This document shows positions 16,707 through 24,697 of a stretch of DNA of 64,000 bases, in pieces. Under the pieces are notes generated by a model. That model was not told where the DNA came from. It saw only the letters and a list, made by a program, of their open reading frames with translations, and made no database searches. Numbering within the stretch: position 1 is the first letter of the stretch; every line of letters begins with the position of its first letter. The stretch is taken from positions 62,001 through 126,000 of the forward strand of contig DASZLX010000043.1 in NCBI GenBank assembly GCA_035552155.1, read 5' to 3'. A program made the translations under genes and the position numbers. The stretch is from DASXHY01 sp035552155. Lineage in GTDB: Bacteria > Verrucomicrobiota > Verrucomicrobiia > Limisphaerales > DASXHY01.

Positions 16707-16757
16707 AAATGGGTAGGTGAGCGAATTTAAAGCCATCGCGCCCAGAATACTTCAAAG
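16707..16757. repeat. Dispersed repeat copy (AAATGGGTAGG...ATTTAAAGCCAT...GAATACTT)
   Basis: This 51-bp stretch resembles 37804-37850 over its whole length, sharing AAATGGGTAGG, ATTTAAAGCCAT and GAATACTT in the same order and spacing. It abuts the 3' end of xseA. The inverted left arm present at the second copy is missing here, so this looks like a decayed copy. Confidence 0.7.
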
Positions 16758-18275
16758 ATTCGGGTGTCCCTCGGCTTTGCTCATCACCTCGCCTTTTTGC
16801 AATCGCGTCTTCAGGCGCTGCCCCGGTTTGATTGCCGAGGCATCGCGCAAAACCTTTCCACTCTCTACGTCCGTGGTGATGGAATAGCCGCGCGCCAGCA
16901 CCTGCTCCGGGCTGAGCAAACGCAACCGCGATTCCAACGCTTCGGTCCGATTCCGCAAATCGTGTAATCGATGTCTCATTTGTTCGTCCAATCGCGCGCG
17001 CTCCTGCTCGAACAACTCACGGCGCTGTTTCAGTAATTGCCCGGGCCGCACGCGCGCGAGGCGCTCGGATAAATTTTGAAACGCGGCCAGTTGCTGCCGC
17101 GCGCCCTGCCGCGTGCAGCGAAGCAGCCCGCCGTGCAAATCATCCAGGCGCTGCAGCCAGTCGTTGAACCGGCGGCGCGGATGCATTCGTGCGAGGCGAT
17201 TTGCAAGCTGCCGCAGTTCGTCGGCCTTGCCTTCGAGTTGCTGGCCTGCCAATTGGCGAATGCGATCGGCCGCTTCCCCCACAAATTCGCAACTCGAGAA
17301 AACGCCCTCGGTGATAATTTCCGCCGCCGCACTGGGAGTGGCCGCGCGCAAATCAGCAACGAAATCACTGATGGTGAAATCAATCTCGTGCCCGACCGCC
17401 GAAACCACTGGCAGCGCCGAATCAAAAATGGCACGCGCCACAATTTCTTCATTGAAGGCCCAAAGATCTTCCAGGCTCCCGCCGCCGCGCGTGACGAGAA
17501 TCAAATCCAGTTCACTCGTAGCGGCCGACGTGAGGAGGCTCTGGCCCGCTTCGGGCGTGGTGGCTTGGGCCTTATGCCGGCTGCCGCCAAAGTCATTGAG
17601 CGACCGGATCGCCGCGGCGATTTCGCGCGCCGCGCCCTCACCCTGCACGCGGCAGGGCGCGAGGATAATTTCCAGAGACGGATGGCGGCGGCGAATGACG
17701 TGCAGCACATCGCGAATCGCTGCGCCGGTCGGCGAGGTGACGATGCCGATGCGTTGCGGGTAACGCGGCAACGGGCGTTTCCGTTCCGCCGCGAACAGGC
17801 CTTCCGTCGCGAGCTTTTGCTTCAGTTTTTCAAACGCGATTTGCAGCGCACCGGTGCCTTGCAATTCGACATCGCGCACAAGGAGTTGGTATTGGCCGCG
17901 CGCTTCGTAAACCGTGACGTCGCCTTGCAGGAGAAGTTTTTGGCCGTCCCGCAGCAATTCGCGATGAGCCACCGGTTCGTTGCGGAACAACACGCAACTC
18001 AATTGGGAGCCGGCATCCTTAAGCGTGAAATAAATATGGCCGGAGCTCTGCACGCGGAGATTCGTGATTTCGCCCGTGACCCAAATCGTGCCGACCTGCA
18101 GCTCGAGCAATCGCCGCACGTCGGAGGTCAATTCCGACACCGACAAAATCTTGCGGGCGGGTTGGGCGGGCGGCGCGGCGGCGGCTTCATCCGCCGGACG
18201 GCTGGCGCCGCGGGATTCCTCCGGCGGAAATAATTCGCCGCCGAAATCCCATTGAGATTTGGTCTGTTTGGGCAT
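16752..18275 (-). CDS. xseA: Exodeoxyribonuclease VII large subunit
   Basis: A 507-residue protein of the XseA family, which with small XseB subunits degrades single-stranded DNA to oligonucleotides. An N-terminal OB-fold domain (about residues 40-140, ending TVYEARGQYQLLVRDVELQ) is followed by the catalytic domain, whose hallmarks are IGIVTSPTGAAIRDVLHV, LILVTRGGGSLEDLWAFN and AVGHEIDFTISDFVADLRAATPSAAAE (quoted here in pieces: GHEIDFTISDFVAD, RAATPSAAAE). A long coiled-coil helix follows, and the C-terminal LARGYSITTD motif is present. The partner gene xseB is not found next to it. The protein ends in a region overlapped by a dispersed repeat. Confidence 0.93.
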   Translation of the reverse strand: MPKQTKSQWDFGGELFPPEESRGASRPADEAAAAPPAQPARKILSVSELTSDVRRLLELQVGTIWVTGEITNLRVQSSGHIYFTLKDAGSQLSCVLFRNEPVAHRELLRDGQKLLLQGDVTVYEARGQYQLLVRDVELQGTGALQIAFEKLKQKLATEGLFAAERKRPLPRYPQRIGIVTSPTGAAIRDVLHVIRRRHPSLEIILAPCRVQGEGAAREIAAAIRSLNDFGGSRHKAQATTPEAGQSLLTSAATSELDLILVTRGGGSLEDLWAFNEEIVARAIFDSALPVVSAVGHEIDFTISDFVADLRAATPSAAAEIITEGVFSSCEFVGEAADRIRQLAGQQLEGKADELRQLANRLARMHPRRRFNDWLQRLDDLHGGLLRCTRQGARQQLAAFQNLSERLARVRPGQLLKQRRELFEQERARLDEQMRHRLHDLRNRTEALESRLRLLSPEQVLARGYSITTDVESGKVLRDASAIKPGQRLKTRLQKGEVMSKAEGHPNL

Positions 18276-18346
18276 CGTTACGGGACGATTAAGCCATCAA
18301 ATGCACCGCTTGCAAAGGCAATCCCGCACGCGCATACTTTGGCGGA

Positions 18347-18496
18347 ATGAAAGGCAGATCAAGCCAGTACCAACAGATTAGTGTGGATGATTTTATCGTC
18401 GGAGATCCGGAGATTCTTGGCGTTGAGCCGGTCTTTCAAGCCACTCGCGTCCGTTCGCCCTTTGGTCGGCGTCTCACAATTTGGAAAATTAGGTAA
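18347..18496 (+). pseudogene. Possible remnant of a DUF433-type antitoxin
   Basis: A 49-codon frame reads ISVDDFIVGDPEILGVEP and then VFQATRVRSPFG. This resembles the core of DUF433 proteins (DPEILGGEPVFxGTRVPV), antitoxin-like partners of PIN-type toxins. The usual second half (a helix-turn-helix-like stretch) is absent; the frame ends in unrelated sequence. No toxin gene follows. I read it as a degraded gene fragment. The resemblance is short, so chance cannot be excluded. Confidence 0.35.
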
Positions 18497-18652
18497 TCGC
18501 GGTGGAGAGGTCAATCGTCGCCCGTGAAGATTGTGACACGAATGCAGCAATCGTGGGTGGAATAGTTGCGCTTTCGGTTGGCAGGGAAGGTATACTTTTA
18601 GAGTGGCGGCAGAACCAAGAGCCACTACCGTTCAAGGAGATTCAATAGCACC

Positions 18653-20560
18653 ATGTCCAACATCCTTTCCGCCACCGACCTAGTCGTTTGCTACGGCGAA
18701 CGCGCAATTCTCGACCATGCCACGCTCGGGATTCAGGAAGGCGATCGCATCGGTTTGGTGGGGCGCAATGGCTGTGGCAAGACGACTTTCCTGCGCATTC
18801 TCGCCGGGTTGCAATCACCGGACAGCGGTGAAGTGAATCGGCGGCGTGACCTCGTGGTGAGTTATTTGCCGCAGGATTTCATGCTCGATGTCACAAAAAA
18901 TGTTTATGAAAATATCCATTCCGGCGGCGAGCACGTCTTGAAGTTGATCGCGGAGTTTGAATCGTTGCCTCACGATTCGGAACGGCACCACGAATTGGAG
19001 CATCGGATTCAATCGCTGGAAGGCTGGACGCTGGATCGCCGCATCGAAGTCGCCATGTCGCACCTGAATTGCCCGGCGGGCGATCGGCGCATCGATACGC
19101 TTTCCGGTGGTGAAAAGCGCCGCGTGGCGATGTGCCGCGCCATCGTTTCGCGCCCGGATTTTCTGATGCTCGACGAACCGACGAACCATCTCGACCCGGA
19201 ATCCATCGAGTGGTTGGCGGAATTTCTGGAGAGCATCGGCTGCACGTTTCTGATTGTCACCCACGACCGGTATTTTCTTGATCGCGTGGTGAATCGCATC
19301 GTCGAATTGTCCGACGGGACATTTTGGAATCACGAAGGCAATTACACCGATTACCTGTTGGACAAAGCCGAGCGGCAGGCGGCGGACGCGACCATCGAGC
19401 ACAAGCGCCAGATGTTTCTGAAAAAGGAGCTCGCCTGGGTGCGACAGGGGCCGCGCGCGCAACGGAGCAAGCAGAAGAACCGTTTCGAGCGTTATTACGA
19501 CACCGCGGCGCAGGCGGGGCCGACAGTCGAGGAGGATGTGGAACTTGTCATTCCGCCGCCGCCGCAACTGGGCAATCGCACGGTGGAAGTCAGCAATCTC
19601 GGCATGGACCTGGGCGGGCGCACGTTGTTTCGCGGATTCAATTTTACCTTCGCGAACGGCCAGCGCGTCGGCGTGGCGGGCCGGAATGGTCTCGGCAAAA
19701 CGACTTTCCTGCGCGTGCTCATCGGCCAGCTTGCGCCCACGGAGGGCACGGTGAAAATCGGCCAGTTGACGAAATTCAATTATGTGGACCAGGGCCGTCT
19801 TCAATTGAACGAGGAGCGCACGGTGCTGGATGAAGTCGCCGACGGCACTGAATTCGTGCAATGGGGCGAGTCCACGCTCTCCGTCCGGTCGTATCTGAAA
19901 AGATTTCTTTTCGCGGACGACCGCATCACGACGCAGGTGAAAAAATTGAGCGGCGGCGAGCGCAGCCGGCTCTTGCTGGCGCGCATTTTGAAAAGCGGCG
20001 GCAATTTCCTGATTCTCGATGAGCCCACGAACGATCTCGATTTGCCGACCCTGCGCGTTTTGGAAGAGGCGCTGGTGGCGTTTCCCGGCGTGGTGCTGGT
20101 GGTGAGCCACGACCGTTATTTTCTCAATCGCGTCTGCACCGACATTCTCGCTTTTGAAGGCGATGGCCGCATTGCTCACAGCGTCGGCGATTACGATTAT
20201 TACCTGGAAAAGAGAAAGCGCGTGACCGAGAAAGCGGAATCGTGGGAGCGCGCGGCCAAGGCCATCGAGAAACAATCGCCCTCCGCGCCCGCCGCCAAAC
20301 CAGGGAAAGCGCGCAAGCTTTCCTTCAAGGAAACGCGCGAATTGGAAGGCATGGAAGCGCAGATCCATTCCGTCGAGGCCGAGATTGCGCGGATTGAAGG
20401 GCTGTTCGCCGCGCCGGATTTTCATCGCAACCACGCGAAAGAAACCAACCAGCTCAACACCCAACTCGCCGAGGCGAAGGAAAATCTCACGAAGCTTTTT
20501 GCGCGCTGGGAGGAATTGGAAGCCATTCGGCTGGCTTCCGGAGTGGCGAAGGCGGATTGA
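18653..20560 (+). CDS. ABC-F family ATPase (Uup-like)
   Basis: A 635-residue protein with two ABC domains and no membrane segment, as in ribosome-associated ABC-F factors. First domain: Walker A GRNGCGKTT, signature LSGGEKRRV, Walker B LMLDEPTNHLD. Second: GRNGLGKTT, LSGGERSRLLLA, LILDEPTNDLD. The inter-domain linker has the charged ABC-F pattern (KKELAWVRQGPRAQRSKQKN). The C-terminal 90 residues form a coiled coil (FKETRELEGMEAQIHSVEAE), as in Uup, whose length (635) is the same. These proteins relieve stalled or aberrant ribosome states; Uup also affects transposon excision. AAGGA lies about 14 bases before the ATG. The long antisense frame is a codon-bias shadow. Confidence 0.88.
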   Translation: MSNILSATDLVVCYGERAILDHATLGIQEGDRIGLVGRNGCGKTTFLRILAGLQSPDSGEVNRRRDLVVSYLPQDFMLDVTKNVYENIHSGGEHVLKLIAEFESLPHDSERHHELEHRIQSLEGWTLDRRIEVAMSHLNCPAGDRRIDTLSGGEKRRVAMCRAIVSRPDFLMLDEPTNHLDPESIEWLAEFLESIGCTFLIVTHDRYFLDRVVNRIVELSDGTFWNHEGNYTDYLLDKAERQAADATIEHKRQMFLKKELAWVRQGPRAQRSKQKNRFERYYDTAAQAGPTVEEDVELVIPPPPQLGNRTVEVSNLGMDLGGRTLFRGFNFTFANGQRVGVAGRNGLGKTTFLRVLIGQLAPTEGTVKIGQLTKFNYVDQGRLQLNEERTVLDEVADGTEFVQWGESTLSVRSYLKRFLFADDRITTQVKKLSGGERSRLLLARILKSGGNFLILDEPTNDLDLPTLRVLEEALVAFPGVVLVVSHDRYFLNRVCTDILAFEGDGRIAHSVGDYDYYLEKRKRVTEKAESWERAAKAIEKQSPSAPAAKPGKARKLSFKETRELEGMEAQIHSVEAEIARIEGLFAAPDFHRNHAKETNQLNTQLAEAKENLTKLFARWEELEAIRLASGVAKAD

Positions 20561-20572
20561 TGCGTTGTTTCG

Positions 20573-21280
20573 CTATTGGACCAATTGATAGAACATCTGC
20601 GCGCCGGAAATCGGATTGGTCACCGTGTTCTGATCGCCGACCACGGTAACTCCGCAGTTGGTGATCCAAACCGGGGAAACCAAATTGGTGGTGGATCGCA
20701 GCGTGAAGTTTTGGGCGTTCGTGGGCCACGTCACCACGATATTTGTGTCGGAAGTGAAGATATTCAAGGCGGGCGGAATCACGTTCGCACTCACGTCGTC
20801 GAGGCCAAAAAAACTGTGTTCATTGAGATAACCGAACTGCAGGGCGCCGCTCGTGTCGGTGGCCGTGATCGTGAATTGCAGGTTCGTCCAGGCGAGGGCA
20901 GGGATGTTGGTTTGATCGAAAAGGATGTTTCCGTTCCATTGCACCACAAATTCATTGGGAGTGCTGTCGTCCGGGTTGGTCAGCCAAAGCGAAATCAGAT
21001 AAGGCTGGCCGGGCAGAGTGGTGATGGTCTGCGAAAGCGATCCCAGCGAGCCGAATGCGCCCAGGAGCGCCAGGTATTTGCCCGACTTGGGAGAAATTCC
21101 CGCCCCCGAACCGTCGTCCACAAAGGTTCCAGACGAATTATCAACCACGGTCCAGTTCTGAAAATCCCCGGTTTCAAAACCTCCATTCTGAATTTCGTTG
21201 GCGCCACTCACCGCCGCGTGCAACAAAACCAACGCGATAATGGCGCGGAGTTTCGTTCTCGTGAGCAGTTTGAGGTTCAT
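20573..21280 (-). CDS. Secreted CBM-like protein with verrucomicrobial C-terminal motif
   Basis: A 235-residue exported protein. After a signal peptide (LRAIIALVLLHAAVSGA) comes a jelly-roll-like domain beginning NEIQNGGFETGDFQNWTVVD, a pattern found in CBM4/9-like or PEP-CTERM-associated beta sandwich domains. The last 50 residues (FTLRSTTNLVSPVWITN ... MFYQLVQ) match a tail seen again at the end of the 1597-residue protein in this window (LLQATNLNGPWETN ... MFYRILVQ). This tail may be a shared cell-surface or secretion module. No catalytic residues are recognisable. It is convergent with the ABC-F gene, 12 bases apart. Confidence 0.75.
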   Translation of the reverse strand: MNLKLLTRTKLRAIIALVLLHAAVSGANEIQNGGFETGDFQNWTVVDNSSGTFVDDGSGAGISPKSGKYLALLGAFGSLGSLSQTITTLPGQPYLISLWLTNPDDSTPNEFVVQWNGNILFDQTNIPALAWTNLQFTITATDTSGALQFGYLNEHSFFGLDDVSANVIPPALNIFTSDTNIVVTWPTNAQNFTLRSTTNLVSPVWITNCGVTVVGDQNTVTNPISGAQMFYQLVQ

Positions 21281-21310
21281 TGACAGTGGCCTCCGGGAAG
21301 AAGGTATTGC

Positions 21311-21685
21311 TCAGGAAACGCTCGTCGAAGCATCGGGCGACGAGGCCGCCGGCTTGGGTTTTTCCACGGGACGATTGATCCGGAATTCCTTCATCTCCGC
21401 GTAAATGGATTGCGCCAGGCCGGACTTGGCGAAGCCCACGACCTTCGCGCCCTTGACTCCGAAAAATGTGTCTAGTTCCGCCGAGGAATATTTTTGCACC
21501 ACCGGGTAATGCGAAAAATCGGACAGAATTTCGCCACGGCTGCCCTCTGAAATGTCGGTCGTGATGAGTACAAAATGCAATTTGCTCTTGCTCCGGCGCA
21601 ATGTGTCGCGCCCGATCATCAGCGCGCGCGACTTCATGACGAAAGGAAACAATCGCTCGACCGATTTGGCGGGTCCTTCGCTCAT
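21311..21685 (-). CDS. L7Ae/L30e-like small protein
   Basis: A 124-residue protein. The ATG at 21685 overlaps the helicase stop by one base (TGATG), which implies translational coupling; longer upstream frames are shadows of the helicase. The sequence ALMIGRDTLRRSKSKLHFVLI and TDISEGSRGEIL resembles the L7Ae/L30e/YlxQ fold of kink-turn RNA-binding proteins, with the typical basic patch followed by a beta strand and a D(I/A)S motif. A disordered tail follows (EKPKPAASSPDASTS). Pairing with an RNA helicase supports a role in RNP or ribosome assembly, but that is inference. Family assignment is by eye and moderate. Confidence 0.6.
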   Translation of the reverse strand: MSEGPAKSVERLFPFVMKSRALMIGRDTLRRSKSKLHFVLITTDISEGSRGEILSDFSHYPVVQKYSSAELDTFFGVKGAKVVGFAKSGLAQSIYAEMKEFRINRPVEKPKPAASSPDASTSVS

Positions 21686-23658
21686 CAGGCCACCTTTACT
21701 TTGAGTTTGTTCCCTTTGATCTGGCTGCGATTCAGCTTTGCTATAATGCCCTTTACATGCTCCGAGGCCACGTCCGCGAACAAATGCCGTTCCCGGATGT
21801 CCACCATCCCCACCACTTTTCCGGGCAGGCCGGTCTCGCCGGCGATGGCGTTGACGACGTCGATCGGTGCGATGCCCATTTCTTCGCCGACATTCATCCA
21901 CAGGCGCGTTTGGTTGTCCGGAGTCCGGCGGCTGGGTTTGGGCTGCGGCTTTGCCGAAACTTTTTTGGGCGGTTCCGACACCGACGCGAGAATCTCAGCG
22001 TCGGAAAAAGTTTTTTCGGCAGGGCGCGCCACTCCTTGCGCATCGTCGCTGGGTGCAACAGGAATTTGGGTTTCGGCAGGCCTCGCCGCTCCGTGCGCAG
22101 CCTCGGGCGGTGCAACAGGAACTGCGGCTTTGGTAGGGCGCGCCACTCCGTGCGCGCCGGCGTTGGGTGCAACGGGAACGGCGCGCACAGATTGACGCGC
22201 CCTGCCTTGCGGATTGGCCGACGGAGCTTCGCGAACAACGTCGCGTCTGTCCTCCCGTCGATTTTCAAATCGCGAACCACGGCTGTGAGGCTCCGGCCGT
22301 TCTTCACGATAAGGCCGCTCCGGTCGCGAACGTTCCTCTTCGCGCGTCGATTTGACCGCTGGCGCGCCATCCCCCACCCGCAAATGATGCAACAAGGCCG
22401 ACGCGATGTCCGTGGAACTGAAGCCCTCTTCCAACAGCCGCTCCACCAGATGATCTTCGCGCTTGAAGTCACTGTTCTGGAGCGTCGTGCGCACTTTATC
22501 GAGAAATACATTGGCGCGGGCATCTTGCACTTCATCGGCCGTGGGCGGTTTGCCGCGCTGAATTTTCATCTTGGTGAATCGCTCGATGTTGTAAATTTGA
22601 AACATCTCACGGCCGGCCACGAATGAAATTGCCCGCCCGCTGCGGCCCGCGCGACCGGTGCGTCCGATGCGGTGGACGTAGTCTTCCACGTCGTAGGGCA
22701 GGTCATAGTTGAAAACCACCTGCACATCGTCCACGTCAATGCCGCGCGCGGCGATGTCCGTCGCGACCAGGAATTCCAGCCCGGACTTCCGAAACTTGTT
22801 CATCACGCGATCGCGCTGAGCCTGGTTCATGTCCCCGTGCAAACGATCGGCCAGGTAACCTTGCGCTTCGAGATGATCCACGAGGTCATCGACCATGCGT
22901 TTGGTGTTGCAAAAGATAATTCCCAGCTTGAGATCGTGAATATCGATCAGCCGGGTGAGTAATTCGATTTTGTAACGCCGGTCCACTTCGTAATAAACCT
23001 GCTCGACCGTCGGCACGGTCAGCGCTTTTTGCTCGATGCGCACCTGCTGCGGGTTGCGCGAATATTTCTCGATCAACTGCTGAATGGGCCGCGGAATGGT
23101 GGCGGAGAAAAAAACGGTTTGCCGCTCTTTGGGAGTGGATTGAAGGATCAATTCGATGTCATCGCGGAAACCCATGTTGAGCATCACGTCCACTTCATCG
23201 AGGATGACGGTTTTGACGGTTTCCAGGCGGAGCGTTCCGCGCCGCATATGGTCCATCACGCGGCCGGGAGTGCCGATGACGATTTGGGCGCCTTGCTTGA
23301 GGCCGTAAAATTGCCGCTCGTAGGATTGGCCGCCGTAAATGGGCAGCGCCGCAATGCCCCGCTTGAATAACGCGAGCTTGTGAACCTCTTCGGACACCTG
23401 CACGGCCAATTCGCGCGTGGGACAGAGGATCAGCACCTGCGCCACGCGTTTCAACGGGTCGGTTTTTTCAATGGCCGGAATCGCAAAGGCCGCCGTTTTG
23501 CCGGAGCCGGTTTGCGATTGCCCCACCACGTCGCTCCCTTGCATCAGGATGGGAATGGCCTCGGCCTGAATCGGCGCGGCCTGTTCGAAGCCCAGTTTAT
23601 CGATGGCCTTCAATAATTCCGGCGAAAGGCCCAGTTCAGAAAATAATTTTGGTGTCAT
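21685..23658 (-). CDS. DEAD-box-type RNA helicase with DbpA-like C-terminal domain
   Basis: A 657-residue ATP-dependent RNA helicase. The start at 23658 was chosen because the Q motif begins there (LFSELGLSPELLKAIDKLGFE). Motifs: I SQTGSGKT, Ia PTRELAVQ, II DEVD (instead of DEAD), III SAT, V ARGID, VI HRIGRTGRAGR. After residue 430 comes a long charged linker containing three 19-residue repeats encoded by 57-bp tandem units, then a DbpA/CsdA-type RNA-binding domain (MNVGEEMGIAPIDVVNAIAG). Proteins of this build help ribosome assembly and mRNA turnover, often in the cold. The gene is followed by a coupled L7Ae-like gene. Confidence 0.9.
   Translation of the reverse strand: MTPKLFSELGLSPELLKAIDKLGFEQAAPIQAEAIPILMQGSDVVGQSQTGSGKTAAFAIPAIEKTDPLKRVAQVLILCPTRELAVQVSEEVHKLALFKRGIAALPIYGGQSYERQFYGLKQGAQIVIGTPGRVMDHMRRGTLRLETVKTVILDEVDVMLNMGFRDDIELILQSTPKERQTVFFSATIPRPIQQLIEKYSRNPQQVRIEQKALTVPTVEQVYYEVDRRYKIELLTRLIDIHDLKLGIIFCNTKRMVDDLVDHLEAQGYLADRLHGDMNQAQRDRVMNKFRKSGLEFLVATDIAARGIDVDDVQVVFNYDLPYDVEDYVHRIGRTGRAGRSGRAISFVAGREMFQIYNIERFTKMKIQRGKPPTADEVQDARANVFLDKVRTTLQNSDFKREDHLVERLLEEGFSSTDIASALLHHLRVGDGAPAVKSTREEERSRPERPYREERPEPHSRGSRFENRREDRRDVVREAPSANPQGRARQSVRAVPVAPNAGAHGVARPTKAAVPVAPPEAAHGAARPAETQIPVAPSDDAQGVARPAEKTFSDAEILASVSEPPKKVSAKPQPKPSRRTPDNQTRLWMNVGEEMGIAPIDVVNAIAGETGLPGKVVGMVDIRERHLFADVASEHVKGIIAKLNRSQIKGNKLKVKVA
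22021..22191. repeat. Three tandem 57-bp units in the helicase linker
   Basis: Units start at 22021, 22078 and 22135 with exactly 57-bp spacing and encode the 19-residue pattern PVAPxxxAxGxARPxxx in the disordered linker. The DNA core (AGGGCGCGCCACTCCGTGCGC) looks like part of an intergenic palindrome type and may derive from one. Confidence 0.85.
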
Positions 23659-23779
23659 GTGCAATTCCGACAATGGAAAATTCAAATCCGCGGGTGGAAT
23701 AATCAAAAACAAACCGCAGACGGGGGAATCTAGCGTAGATTGCCATCGGGCGAAAGAGAAGACTTCAGGGAAGATTTCC

Positions 23780-23833
23780 GGGCTGATGCCCCTAAGTTCC
23801 CGAGGTTTCAACCGGAATTTTATTGAGCTGGGG
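23780..23833 (+). repeat. Dispersed repeat copy A (GGGCTGA...GGTTTCAACCGGAATTT)
   Basis: This 54-bp stretch, about 120 bases ahead of the helicase start, matches 38001-37948 in reverse orientation with roughly three quarters identity (shared GGGCTGA, GGTTTCAAC, GGAATTT, ATTG). It marks a dispersed intergenic repeat family. Confidence 0.65.
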
Positions 23834-23906
23834 AAGGCGCGTCAGCCCTGGAGAAGACTTTGCCCCAATTCCAAATAATTCGCACAAAATGGGCAACTGC
23901 GGAGGG

Positions 23907-24068
23907 TTAATATTTTTTTGGGTGCTTGTTCTTGTGCTTCTGACGATGACGCCGGGCATCGATTACAATGATGACGAAAACCACAAAACCCAGGCCAATG
24001 AGCATTATCACTCCGGGGTTACGATCCCAGATTGTTCTCAACCCATTTGTCAACTGGGCCCAATTCAT
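23907..24068 (-). CDS. Small single-pass membrane protein
   Basis: A 53-residue frame from ATG 24068: a short amphipathic start (NWAQLTNGLRTIWDRNPG), one membrane helix (VIMLIGLGFVVFVIIVI) and a strongly basic tail (DARRHRQKHKNKHPKKY). The pattern (one helix plus positive cytoplasmic tail) looks like a genuine small membrane protein. No family recognised. A second short frame (24019-24135) overlaps its 5' end in another phase, so only one of them is likely to be real. Confidence 0.45.
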   Translation of the reverse strand: MNWAQLTNGLRTIWDRNPGVIMLIGLGFVVFVIIVIDARRHRQKHKNKHPKKY

Positions 24069-24190
24069 GCGGCAGCACCATACACCGCCGCCGGTCAAAA
24101 ATAAACTCCCAAGTGCGCGGCGGGACCGAATTCATCCCTTGCTTCCAGAACTGCGACTCATTCCGTGCCGGAGAATCGCATTCGGGGAAT

Positions 24191-24217
24191 AAAAAAGCGG
24201 CTCCACTCGGAGCCGCA
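24191..24217 (-). terminator. Intrinsic terminator on the minus strand
   Basis: GCGGCTCC (24198-24205), ACTC, GGAGCCGC (24210-24217) form a perfect 8-bp stem. On the minus strand it is followed by TTTTTTATT. It lies 80 bases downstream of the 77-residue gene and supports transcription of that gene. Confidence 0.8.
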
Positions 24218-24298
24218 GTGATTGCCACTCTCAATCACATTACGGGTGACATCCTATCGCGAACCGGAGTTTGCAAAATGGGGTGAAACCCGCATATG

Positions 24299-24532
24299 TC
24301 AGGCCAGAGAGAACCGGGGAATTGCAAGGCCGGTGGTCCCGGGCGCTTCCAGATCTTCCGCGGACTGCGAATCGATCTCGGTCGCCGGCACGGCTTGATG
24401 TTCGATTTGCGGGTACTCGCGGTTGAGTTCTTCCACGAGCCCTTCGACTTCCTCTTTCTCAAAACGTTTGGTTCCCCGGCCGGCCCGGCCGTTCACTTTT
24501 GATTTCCATTGAATCACGTAGCTGTTGTTCAT
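24299..24532 (-). CDS. Hypothetical 77-residue soluble protein
   Basis: The sequence starts MNNSYVIQWKSKVNGRAGRGTKRF and continues with an acidic helix (EKEEVEGLVEELNREYP). No known domain is recognised. It has no signal peptide or membrane segment. A strong terminator 80 bases downstream on the same strand and a plausible start context support it as a real gene. Function unknown. Confidence 0.6.
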   Translation of the reverse strand: MNNSYVIQWKSKVNGRAGRGTKRFEKEEVEGLVEELNREYPQIEHQAVPATEIDSQSAEDLEAPGTTGLAIPRFSLA

Positions 24533-24614
24533 GCCTCTTCACTACAACCCGCGTGAATTTGATTAAAGTGGGTGAAACCCGAAAGCTTTTGGGGAAAACC
24601 ACAGTGGTGCCTAT

Positions 24615-24653
24615 TTTAAAATCAAGAGCGCCGGCATTTTCGGCCGGCGCTCT
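24615..24653 (-). terminator. Probable terminator of the glnB-amtB operon 1
   Basis: An 11-bp perfect stem AGAGCGCCGGC/GCCGGCGCTCT (24643-24653 with 24625-24635) with a 7-base loop; on the minus strand it is followed by TGATTTT. It lies 45 bases after the amtB stop. The GC-rich core is close to other palindromic repeats, so it may be a repeat used as a terminator. Confidence 0.6.
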
Positions 24654-24697
24654 GAGGAGACGAGAGAAGCCGGCGAGACGCCGGCGCTCCCGGGCGA

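Noticed and set aside
18359..18625. 88-residue minus-strand frame in the gap before the ABC-F gene
   Set aside because: Unusual composition, no family, no start context; the opposite strand has the more plausible DUF433-like fragment.
18815..20464. 549-residue minus-strand open frame
   Set aside because: Fully antisense to the ABC-F gene with both ABC cassettes intact; amino acid composition (many His, Arg, Gln) is typical of a shadow.
24019..24135. 38-residue frame overlapping the small membrane protein gene
   Set aside because: Starts NSVPPRTWEFIFDRRR and looks somewhat protein-like, but overlaps the better-supported 53-residue membrane protein in another phase; the longer version would also include the terminator at 24191-24217.
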